DNA of 64,000 bases from Dichetophora obliterata (lineage: Eukaryota > Arthropoda > Insecta > Diptera > Sciomyzidae): positions 27,902,863 to 27,966,862 of the forward strand of contig OY986437.1 in NCBI GenBank assembly GCA_963920525.1, given 5' to 3'. Made by a program: the position numbers and the translations under genes. Shown one piece after another: positions 15,701 through 27,700 of this stretch (position 1 is the stretch's first letter; each line of letters starts with the position of its first letter). The notes beneath the pieces are model-generated. The model made no database searches. It was not told the origin of the DNA and worked only from the letters and a program-made list of their open reading frames with translations.

Positions 15701-18700
15701 TGTTTTTTAATTACTACATTACATAACATTTTAACTACCTAATTACTTAATTACCCAATTGAACTACAATAGAAAAATGTGTACCGTCCGAACAAATAAA
15801 ATTGTTTAAAATACGATATTTGAGATGATGCTGGCCTTTTTTAACTATATTTATTTGCAATTTTTTGTTCCTTTAGGGGGGACTTTCGGGGTGCGATCGA
15901 CCATTTCGCAGAAATGTTCTAAGTTCAAGTGTTAGTCTCACAAGATCTTCCTTTTTAAGTAACGTCCGAATGCACGAAATAAAGAACCAATTTTAGGTAA
16001 ACTCGAAAAAATAAGTCAAATTTTAACTTTTATATTTGATTAAAAAATTTTTACTTTCGCAAACCGAAGGCCGAAGAGATATACCGGAGCAGAATGATAG
16101 CGTTGTGTTAAACGAGCACAAAGTATTATTTGCTTGGTTGTGTTTTTGCTCGTGATTGTACACACAAACAGTAACAAATAAACCCAGCTTAACCGATTGT
16201 TATTGCTGCTGCCGCGACTTCAAAATGAAAATTCTGCAGAACAGCAGCAAAAGAATTTATTGACGCATGCCACAATTTTTTTTTTAAGCAGCAGTAACAA
16301 CTGGTGAATCGGTTGAAGTTGAAGAGTGATACACGGAATAAAGGTTGCGCTCTTAAAAAAATAAAGAACAGATCAAAAACGAACCGTTCGTTAATGTTTA
16401 TTTCCATTTCCTGAGATGCTTGGTGATTTGTTGTTGCAACCTGTTGCTTCATGAACTTCTAAGGCACATTTTAGAGAGGTGGCAATTTGCAGCTGGCCTA
16501 AGGTCACTGGTGTAGGAGCAGTCTTACATGGGTTAATGAAATTGTGCACAGTTAAAAAGAAAAAAAAGCATACTTACTATTCATAGAAGCACATTCTTTA
16601 CTCATTTTTTAAGTGAAAACTTCTTTAGGCGCGTTGAACGATTTTGGTAGAGGGTAAATCTTTGGTTTGCGTCATCGTATTTTTCCGAGGAACTCTCGTC
16701 ATCAATACAGACAGCAAAGATAACAAGATAGGAAAATTAGAAAACCTAACCTCAAAAAAATGTTTGCATGTATTTGTGCATAAAAATATCAACAATTATC
16801 GCCTTTTTTTCTTAATCGGCCGCAAGCTCACAAAGAAATTACTTGGCAACTCCTGAAATTAATGCATATAATATGTTTGTTAGTATATAAATACTTAAGT
16901 TAGGTTGCAATAAGATGTTTGCAACCAAAACTTATTATTAATTCGCTTTATATTTGTCTATATATGCTTTTAAAGTTTGGCAATTTCTTCAGTTGTTGTA
17001 TTTGTCAACATTATTGAAAAATTTGCTTTTACTTAAACAGCTGCTATGCATGGTGAGATTTAAAAATGGAACGATCTTCTTCTTTTTCTGCTTTTTTCTG
17101 CTGGAACTTCGTTTGCAAACAAAAAAAAATAATGTATGGATTGAGTGTTTTAACATTTTAATCTTTAAGTTGTGATAAAGGAATATGTTGAACATTCAAA
17201 TAATTACATGCATGCTCTTATTTTATTATATATCACCAAACAAAGTTTGACAATTTTCACACTTGTTGTATTTGTCAGTGCCTTTTTATTTTCACCACTG
17301 CGGCATTTTATTTTCAGAGTTGTCAACTATCATTGTTTTGTTAATAAATTTTTTCATAACACGGGGGTTACACGAGACAGTACTGTTAAGACAGTGAAAA
17401 ATACGTTTTAATTGTCAAACTTTGTGTCTGTGAAAAAGAGTACAGACAGTTGGTAAGACAGTTGGCAAGACAGTAGACAAAATAGTAAAAAAATTTATAT
17501 TTTATGAAGAAAATTTTTGTTAAAACTACGAGTACGCCAAAGTATTGCAATTCCATTAATTCTATTAAATTTTCACGTATTCTGTCACTTGATATGCTAA
17601 ATATCATTCTACTCTCCTAGCTACTGTCCCGCCAACTGTTTACACAAAACTTAAGACAGTAGAGCAGACAGTAGCAAAAGTTAGTGTGTGTGGCTAAAAA
17701 TTTGTGAATGTGTTGCGACTGTCTTAACAGTACTGTCTCGTGTAACCTCCATGTAAATGGTAAGTGTCACAAGGAAAGTTTTCAGTCGTGGTAGGATAGA
17801 AAATATCAGGTTGAATAAAATTTGTGTGCTGAAATAAATTTGTCTTTTTGCTGTGTCAAATGGACGATGAAATTTTGACAATTGCAATTTTTGACGTTTC
17901 ACATTTCGATAGTGTCTTAGCGTAAATATTATAATTATTATATAATTTGCATTTTATTCAATTTGCGACATATTTCATTCATGTGCTTGTACTTGCAACT
18001 TATTTCGTAAACTTGTAATATTGTAAACTTAAAAAACTTAAAAAATAACAAAATAATAAAAAAAAAATAACGAAAGTGCTTGAGTTTGTGTGTGCGTGTG
18101 TGTGGGCCAACGATCTCCCGGTGCATCAGCAAGTGCAGCAAATTTAAATTGGCTTTCTTTGCTGGCGAACGTCCTCCAAGTGCCACCAATGGTGATATCG
18201 TTGGCCCACGCACACACAAACTCAATAACTTTCGTTATTTTTTTGAAGTGAAAACTTCTTTAGGCTCGTTGAACGATTTTGGTAGAGGGTAAATCTTTGG
18301 TTTTGTCATCCTCATCGTCATTTTGCGAGTAACTCTCGTCATCAATACAGACAGCGAGTAGGTTTTTAAATGACGCTCATGGATCTTGACTACAAGGCGC
18401 TCAGCAAATGTAGCAAGCAACCATCAATAAGTTCCTCTGCTGACACAAACCTTTTTTTCCTCCCTATGCTCCTTGATATAGCTTTTTCAATGTATATGTA
18501 GAGCTGCTGTAGGTTAAAATAAAATAAATTTAAAATTTTTGATATTTGGTTTTTGTTTGGATGGCCGTGAAGTCCCTTTTGATGCCACCACTCATAGTAC
18601 AACTAGACAAGTTAGTGTTAGGGCTGAATGTGTTCTCTTTATTAGTGACCATAACTGTCAAACTCAGCCATTTTGGTATTTTGGCCAATTTTTGCTTGCA

Positions 18701-21700
18701 TATTGCATTCTCATTGGTTGCATATTTTGTATGAAATGTCAACTTCGTTTTGACATTTTCGGTCACCGGCTTTCCGCTTTAACAGTACCTTGTCTAATTT
18801 TGCCATTCCACCACTTGAGATGTTGCTACCAGGCAAACAGAAAGCATAGCAAGCAAAATGCGGTTTATTTTCTGACGCCGATTCGTTCATCCCCTCTAAC
18901 GTTGCGCAACCGTTGTGAACATTTCCATTCTCACTGCGTTGTTGATGTAGATTTGAAATGTAATTGTTGTTGTACAGTTAGCTGGAATTTTTTTAGACTT
19001 TTTTAGCTACAGTCGGCATATGACAACTGATTTATTTTAGATAAGAGTTGTAACGAACCCTTTTGCTCGTTACTGATTTTTGCTGAGGTAGGCTCAGTGA
19101 GTAAACCAGGGGTTCTTACAAAATAATTTATTTACCAATGATTCCGTTGTTTTAAATAAGAAAGCCAGCGTTTTAGTTTTAAACTGTAGAGTAATTCTTT
19201 ATTATTTTCATTTGTTAATTTATTGCTTAATGAGTACGTTACTTAGTTATTATTAATTTTTAAGCATTATATAAATTAAAGTGATATAATTAATCTTTGC
19301 TTATTCATATTTATGCCGTTACTTGCTATAATTCCTTTCGCTGTGAGTGACTACGATAGAACTCCGATTAAAACTATGTTCGAAGGGTGGAGGTACCTTC
19401 GCTTACAATAACTACGCCTGTCTTAGAGTAAACAACGTTCGAAGGGTGAGTACACCTTCGCTTACGATAACTACGCTTGAGCTTAGAGTAAAACTATGTT
19501 CGAAGGGTGAGTACACCTTCGCTTACGATAACTACGCCTGAGCTTAGAGTAAAACTATGTTCGAAGGGTGAGTACACCTTCGCTTAGGATAACTACGCCT
19601 GAGCTTAGAGTAAAACTATGTTCGAAGGGTGAGTACACCTTCGCTTATGATAACTACGCCTGACTTAGAGTAAACAACGTTCGAAGAGTGAGGACACCTT
19701 CGCTTAAGATAACTACGTTTTGAACTTAGAGTAAGCAACGTTCAAAGGGTGAGTACACCTTCGCTTAAGATAACTACGTTTTGAACTTAAAGTAAGCAAC
19801 GTTCGAAGGGTGAATACACCTTCGCTTAAGATAACTACGCCTAACTTAGAGTAAACACTATGTTCGAAGGGTGAGTACACCTTCGCTTACGATAACTACG
19901 TTTTGAACTTAGAGTAAGCAACGTTCGAAGGGTGAGTACACCTTCGCTTAAGATAACTACGCCTGACTTAGATTAAACACTATGTTCGAAGGGTGAGTAC
20001 ACCTTCGCTTAAGATAACTACGTTTTGAACTTAAAGTAAACACTATGTTCGAAGGGTGAGTACACCTTCGCTTACGATAACTACGCCTGACTTAGAGAAA
20101 ACAACGTTCGAAGAGTGAGGACACCTTCGCTTAAGATAACTACGATTGAACTAACTACTCAGTCTCAAAGCATGTGCATGCTACTGCGCCTGCGACAAGA
20201 CTGCCTGTGCTAAGCAAACGCGACTGCTTTATATTCTCCCGTTGCCTTTCTGTTCCGTGTTCACTTGTTTTGTTTTCCCTGCCTGTGTATATGTGACTGT
20301 GTGCATGGCTCTGCATGTTTGTATGTGTGCATTTATTATTTGTTTACTTATTTGTTATTCAATACATTATTATTTCCCCAATAGAATATTTATAACATTA
20401 ATATTATATATTTTACCTAATAAGATATAATATAATATAATAATTTCTATACATTTTATTCATAATATATAATAAATCTTTAAATGTGTAGTTTACATTT
20501 TCCATATTTTAAATTCAGTTAACAATTCATTTATATAATTTGTGAGGCCCAAATTGTGCAACAATTTGAGTCCTCACACCCCCCCTTTTCTTTCCCCTTC
20601 AGTGGTGACCATCACTTGTCCGTTCTTGCCAATTCGAACATGGTATCGTCTGCCTTCGATTATTCTGCATTAAAAATGAAAGCCGCTGCCGCTTGTCTTC
20701 TTCGTTACTGCAGCCTCGATTCCGGAAACCAGTGCCGGTGGTAGTGGTCTGCCAGTCTCGTTGGTGCGGTTGCGAACGCTGCACTCTGGCTCAGACGGTG
20801 CAACTGTTTGACGACCCTGTCAATTGCGTTTATTGATGGTGCTATGGATAATGTATGCTGTTACGCCGCTGTTGACACCTGATGTTGCTGATAATGCAGC
20901 TGATACTTCACTGCTTTGATTAGGCAGCTGCTGCTGTGCTGCCATGCTGATTTTGTTGACGTTGCTCTAACAGTGTGGCTATGATGCTTTTGATGACGCA
21001 GCTGCTACTGCGTTGCTGTGCTCCTTTTGATGACGCAGCTGCTGTGATGCTTTTGATGACGCAGCTGCTACTGCAATGCTGTGATGCTTTTGATGACGCA
21101 GCTGCTACTGCGTTGCTGTGCTGTTTTTGGTGACGCAGCTGCTACTGCCATGCTGTGCTGCTTTTGATGACGCAGTTGCTACTGCACTGCTGTGCTGCTT
21201 TTGATGATGCAGCTGCTACTGCGTTGCTGTGCTGCTTTTGATGACGCAGCTGCTACTGCGCTTCTGTGATGCTTTTGATGCTGCAGCTGCTGCTGCGATG
21301 CTGTGATGCTTTTGATGACGCAGCTGCTACTGCGATGCTGTGATGCTTTTGATGACGCAGCTGCTACTGCGCTTCTGTGCTGCTTTTGATGATGCAGCTG
21401 CTACTGCGGTGCCGTGATGCTTCTGATGACGCAGCTGATACTGCGCTCTTGTGTTGCTTTTGATGTTGCTGCTACTGCGATCCTGTGATACTTTTGATGA
21501 CGCAGCTGCTACTGCGCTTCTGTGATGCTTTTGATGATGCAGCTGCTACTGCGATGCTTTTGATGACGCAGCTGCTACTGCGATGCTGCGATGCTTTTGA
21601 TGACGCAGCTGCTACTGCGCTGCTGTGATGCTTTTGATGACGCAGCTGCTACTGCGATGGCAGTTGGTGACGCAGGTGCTGCTGCGATGGCCGTTGAGTA

Positions 21701-24700
21701 TGCAGTGGCGGCTGCTGTGGCAGTTGGTTACGCAGATGCTGCTGCGATGGCAGTTTGTGACGCAGATACGGCTGCGATGGCCGTTGAGTATGCAGTGGCT
21801 GCTGCGATGGTCGTTGATTATGCAGTGGCGGCTGCTGTGGCAGTTGGTTACGCAGATGCTGCTGCGATGGCAGTTAATGACGCAGGTGCTGCTGCGATGG
21901 CAGTTGGTGACGCAGGTGCTGCTGCGATGGCCGTTGGTTATGCAGTGGCGGCTGCTGTGGCAGTTGGTTACGCAGATGCTGCTGCGATGGCAGTTTGTGA
22001 CGCAGATGCGGCTGCGATGGCAGTTGGTGACGCAGGTGCTGCTGCGATGGCCGTTGAGTATGCAGTGGCGGCTGCTGTGGCAGTTGGTTACGCAGATGCT
22101 GCTGCGATGGCCGTTGATTATGCAGTGGCGGCTGCCGTGGCAGTTGGTTACGCAGATGCTGCTGCGATGGCAGTTGGTGACGCAGGTGCTGCTGCGATGA
22201 ATTTGATTTAAATTGCTGACAGATAGAGCACCTTCGTACATACTGGCTTATGTCTCTGAACATGCCTGGCCAGTAGTATCGGCTTGTTATTCTGGCGATG
22301 GTCTTGCGGATGCCCATGTGGCCTGCGGTTGGATCATCGTAATTTTCTTTTATTACTTGTTCTCGCTGGAAGCTTGGTACACACATTTTCCACGGTGTGT
22401 AGTCGTCAGTTTTTTGTTTGGCGGTATATAGCGGTATAGTACACCATTTTCTTTGAAGTAGTTCGGATACTTTTCAGGATTCTGCTGAACTTCTGCTTCT
22501 CTCTTCGATAACCATTTGCAGACAGGAGTATTCTTGGCTGAGGCATCTGTCTTTCTAAGCAATATTTCTTGCGGTTGTTGTGATAGAGCGCTTGCTTTGA
22601 TGTGTAACTTACCCTTGCGGTGCATGGTGATATGTGACACCCCTTTGAGACCTTCGAATTTTCCCAGCTCTGCCTTTGCAAACTTTTCGATTCTTGATTC
22701 GTCGGTTGGACCTGACTCGATTTTCCTGGTGCGTAGTAACCTCCTTGCTGCTTCTTGTGGATCACCTGTACTTAATTCCACTTCTTCTGCTCGTACGACC
22801 TTCGTTGCTTCATGTGACTCACCCGTGCTTGATCTAGTTTCTTCTGTTCGGCTTGATCTAGTTTCTTCTGTTCGTATAACCGTACAGCATGCTGTTTCTT
22901 GTTCTTTTCCATCGTTCGTGTTTTCCTTGAGAATGATTGCGCAGTCTCCGCACTGCAATTTTGTTTCTATTTTGACCAGAAAGTCCATGCCTAGAATAAG
23001 GTCGTCGATCACGTCGTGCAGGATGATTAATTCTATGTTGCATTGTTTTCCTCCGAGTTTTATGTTTACTACGAGTTGCTGATTAACCTCCTTCGTGGTC
23101 CCGTCAGCCAATCGTATGCGAGTCGATATGTTTTCGAGTTTGCTTGATTCCTTTATTTTACTTGCTAGGGATCTGCTGATAAAACTCCGTGTTGCCCCAG
23201 TGTCGATCGTCGCCTTGGTCGTGTGGTTGCCTATCGTGACTATAGCGACCACGTGGTTCCCGTTTTGCGTGATGGTGTTTAATTGCGAGGACGCTGGTTC
23301 TGGGTATCCGTTTGTACTCGCCTTGGACGGTACCCTTGGTAGTTTCCCGATGATTGTCTGCAGCAGTTTATTGTCAAAGTACCTCTTTTCCCACATTCCC
23401 AGCAGAAAGTTATAGCGGGGTTTCTGCATTCGTATTTGTAGTGCCCATCCTGCCCACAACGTCGACATGCCGTCCGTGGGTTAATTGGAAACTCGGTTTC
23501 TTGCGTAATTCTGCGGTGATGCTCTTCTCGCTGTCGTGGTATGGCTGGTCTGGTCGGCGGAGCTTCTTTTTGCAGACTTTCAAAATCTTCGGCTAGACTA
23601 ATCAGCTCCTCGAGGTCCCTGAAGTCTTTTCGCTTTATATAAAGCTGATAGTCGTGGAGACTGTTGCGGTATATGCGCTCTAGTTTGCCTTGCTCTGAGA
23701 AACCTGCGTGTCGCATTAAATTCTGCAGCTCGATGAGGTAGTCTTTGAATTTTTCTCTTTGCCGCTGGTGCCTTTGTCGGATCTCATCTTCCAGATACTC
23801 GAAGTATTTGGATGGCAGGAAGAACCGTAGGAAATCCCTCTTATATGCATTCCATTCTTGCCACTGCCGATTATTGTTCCGGAACCATTTCAGCGCGTTA
23901 TCTTTCAACAGTTCGGGCATTGTTCGGGGTAAGAGGTCCTTGTTTAACCCGTATACTTCGGCTAGCTCCTCTACTCTTTCTATGAAGGCCAGTGGTTCTT
24001 TTCCACCATCATATTTAAAAGACCACTTCCTGACCTGGTCTATTACCGTGGAATATGGTATTTGATGCGCTCCTGCGTGTTCTACGTATCCTGTATATCC
24101 TGCGTGCGTGGCTGCTTGTTGCTCGTATGACATTGTCGGGGGGTGAAAATCTTGTTGACCGCCTGTGTGGGTTACCGGCACATTTATTTTCGGTATCTCG
24201 GGATTTCTTGCCGGGGATGGTGACCTCCCGTGTTTTGCCTCTAGTTCTGCAAGGCGTGGTTGCAGCTCTGGTTTCTGCCCTTGATCTGTGATGAAGGTAG
24301 CAAAATTCTTCCTTGCTTCTTGCACCGTTCCTGTGCTATCGAATCCAAATTCTTCTGCGTACCCTTGCAGCTCGTCTTTCCGTAGAAAGTATACCCAGGA
24401 GGAATTGACCATTTTTACCATGTGTTGTGTTACGCTGCTGTTTTTCTCTGACTTTAGCTTTCTGTACTGGCTTTGGCTTTGTTCTCTGTCTTTTAGCTTT
24501 GCTCTCTGTATTTATTGTCTTATCTGGCTTTCGTATTTTCTTTGTCTTTAGGGTCCCTGCTCGGGCGCCATTTGTAACGAACCCTTTTGCTCGTTACTGA
24601 TTTTTGCTGAGGTAGGCTCAGTGAGTAAACCAGGGGTTCTTACAAAATAATTTATTTACCAATGATTCCGTTGTTTTAAATAAGAAAGCCAGCGTTTTAG

Positions 24701-27700
24701 TTTTAAACTGTAGAGTAATTCTTTATTATTTTCATTTGTTAATTTATTGCTTAATGAGTACGTTACTTAGTTATTATTAATTTTTAAGCATTATATAAAT
24801 TAAAGTGATATAATTAATCTTTGCTTATTCATATTTATGCCGTTACTTGCTATAATTCCTTTCGCTGTGAGTGACTACGATAGAACTCCGATTAAAACTA
24901 TGTTCGAAGGGTGGAGGTACCTTCGCTTACGATAACTACGCCTGTCTTAGAGTAAACAACGTTCGAAGGGTGAGTACACCTTCGCTTACGATAACTACGC
25001 TTGAGCTTAGAGTAAAACTATGTTCGAAGGGTGAGTACACCTTCGCTTACGATAACTACGCCTGAGCTTAGAGTAAAACTATGTTCGAAGGGTGAGTACA
25101 CCTTCGCTTAGGATAACTACGCCTGAGCTTAGAGTAAAACTATGTTCGAAGGGTGAGTACACCTTCGCTTATGATAACTACGCCTGACTTAGAGTAAACA
25201 ACGTTCGAAGAGTGAGGACACCTTCGCTTAAGATAACTACGTTTTGAACTTAGAGTAAGCAACGTTCAAAGGGTGAGTACACCTTCGCTTAAGATAACTA
25301 CGTTTTGAACTTAAAGTAAGCAACGTTCGAAGGGTGAATACACCTTCGCTTAAGATAACTACGCCTGACTTAGAGTAAACACTATGTTCGAAGGGTGAGT
25401 ACACCTTCGCTTACGATAACTACGTTTTGAACTTAGAGTAAGCAACGTTCGAAGGGTGAGTACACCTTCGCTTAAGATAACTACGCCTGACTTAGATTAA
25501 ACACTATGTTCGAAGGGTGAGTACACCTTCGCTTAAGATAACTACGTTTTGAACTTAAAGTAAACACTATGTTCGAAGGGTGAGTACACCTTCGCTTACG
25601 ATAACTACGCCTGACTTAGAGTAAACAACGTTCGAAGAGTGAGGACACCTTCGCTTAAGATAACTACGATTGAACTAACTACTCAGTCTCAAAGCATGTG
25701 CATGCTACTGCGCCTGCGACAAGACTGCCTGTGCTAAGCAAACGCGACTGCTTTATATTCTCCCGTTGCCTTTCTGTTCCGTGTTCACTTGTTTTGTTTT
25801 CCCTGCCTGTGTATATGTGACTGTGTGCATGGCTCTGCATGTTTGTATGTGTGCATTTATTATTTGTTTACTTATTTGTTATTCAATACATTATTATTTC
25901 CCCAATAGAATATTTATAACATTAATATTATATATTTTACCTAATAAGATATAATATAATATAATAATTTCTATACATTTTATTCATAATATATAATAAA
26001 TCTTTAAATGTGTAGTTTACATTTTCCATATTTTAAATTCAGTTAACAATTCATTTATATAATTTGTGAGGCCCAAATTGTGCAACAATTTGAGTCCTCA
26101 CAGAGTTTAAATCAATTTTTGAAATTTTGTACAAATGGCTGAAACTATTTCTTTTAACTAAATGTACTACCATATCAAAAATATATACTACATATAATTC
26201 ATATAATTTTTTTAAATTATTTCATTATTGAATTAATTAAAAAATTTAAATCTTTTTTATATCTTTTTATATAATAACACAATAAACATGCACGCTATAT
26301 ATAGTTTGTGTTGTGTATTTAAATAAGAATATATAAGAAATAGATATAGTATATAAATTATATATAATTTAATATAATAAATGTACGTAGACAGATTAAC
26401 CGCCTAGTGTTGTAAATTGAAAACGCAAACCAACGACAAGCAAGACACGAGAAGCAATAGAATTTTGTATAAGAAAAGATGTTGCTTCTCGTGTCTTACT
26501 TGTCGTTTGTTTCTGTTTTCGATTTACAACATTAGGCGGTAAGAAATAGAACGCTTATGATAAGCAGACTGTAGTAATTCAATTTTTGTGTAAGTATTAT
26601 TATGTACATATATATATATATATATAGCGTTATAAAAATACTTCGATTGTCATATGCCGACTGTAGCTACCAAATAACATCTACAAAAAAATTAAAGCTA
26701 ACTGCACAACAACAATTACCAAGCAAATCTACAACAAAAACGCAGAGAGAATGACATGATCACAGCGATTGCGCAGCTTTAGAGGGGATGAACCGAATTG
26801 GGGGCGAAAAATAAATAGCACTTTGCTTGCTATTTTTTCTGTTTGCCTGCTAGCAAGATCTAAAGTGGAGGCATTAAAAGAGACTTCACGACAGTCAAAC
26901 AAAATACAAATATAAAAAATTGAAATTTCATTTTATTCCAGCAGTTAGCTCTGAAGTCTCTTTTAATGCCTCTTTCCATTTGAGATCTTGCTAGCAGGCA
27001 AACAGAAAATATAGCATGCAAAGTACTGTATATTTTACGCCGCCAATTCGGTTCATCCCCTCTAAAGCTGCGCAACCGCTGGGATCTTGTCATTCTCTTT
27101 GCGTTGTTGTTGTTAATTTGCTTAGTAGTTATTGTTGTACAGTAAGCTTTAATTTTTTGTAGATGTTTATTTGTAGCTACATTCAGCATATGACATCGAA
27201 CTAATTTAGAAAACAGTTTATACATATGAATTAAAGAGTATATATAATATTGGTAAATCTATTTGTTTTTAGTAAAAGTGTTACCGTATCGGAAATACAT
27301 ACATACATATATATACATATATATATATACATATATATTAGGGCGTTTCAAAAAAAAAAAAAATTCCAACTCTTGAAGCGGAATATTAAAGTTTGTGATT
27401 TAAGAGAATTTCGAAAATTTTTTTGGATTTTTTGAAGATGGGTACGTGGTCGCTGAAATCGATTTTATCAAAAAAATGAGGTTATGGAGAAAAATTTTTA
27501 ATATTAATTTTTGCTGGTGCTTTTTCTTCATAAAACTAAACAATTCTCTTCTTAATGATCCGATCCCACGACAAAAAAATGATTGATGTGAAAAATTATT
27601 ATATTAAGGACCACTTTGATAGTCTTAAAAGTACAAAATTATGTTTTTATAGATTTCAAACCTCAATAACTTTAAAAGTTTTCAACATTTTTTCAAGATG

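Larger units (their letters stand above)
19049..26102 (-). mobile_element. Ty3/Gypsy LTR retrotransposon, non-autonomous, RT deleted
   Basis: Two 1530-bp LTRs (19049-20578 and 24573-26102) begin TG and end CA and are flanked by the duplication GAGT (19045-19048, 26103-26106). Coding is on the minus strand: gag, protease in the -1 frame and an integrase zinc-finger fragment. Reverse transcriptase, RNase H and the integrase catalytic core are absent; the protease-side sequence runs straight into the segment that normally follows RNase H. After the integrase fragment the body is a tandem repeat. The near-identical LTRs imply recent insertion with enzymes supplied in trans. Confidence 0.93.

Noticed and set aside
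18539..19006. 155-codon plus-strand reading
   Set aside because: It crosses a foldback arm, an inserted MITE and the other part of the arm; open by chance.
21591..22241. Long overlapping open readings on both strands giving Ala-rich and Cys/His/Ser-rich proteins
   Set aside because: They are translations of a 30-bp tandem repeat, whose unit length is a multiple of three so every frame stays open; only the gag/protease/integrase readings have family motifs.
19373..25674. Regular repeat-spacer look of the LTR arrays, like a CRISPR array
   Set aside because: The genome is eukaryotic, units are contiguous diverged repeats without unique spacers, and both arrays lie inside LTRs.
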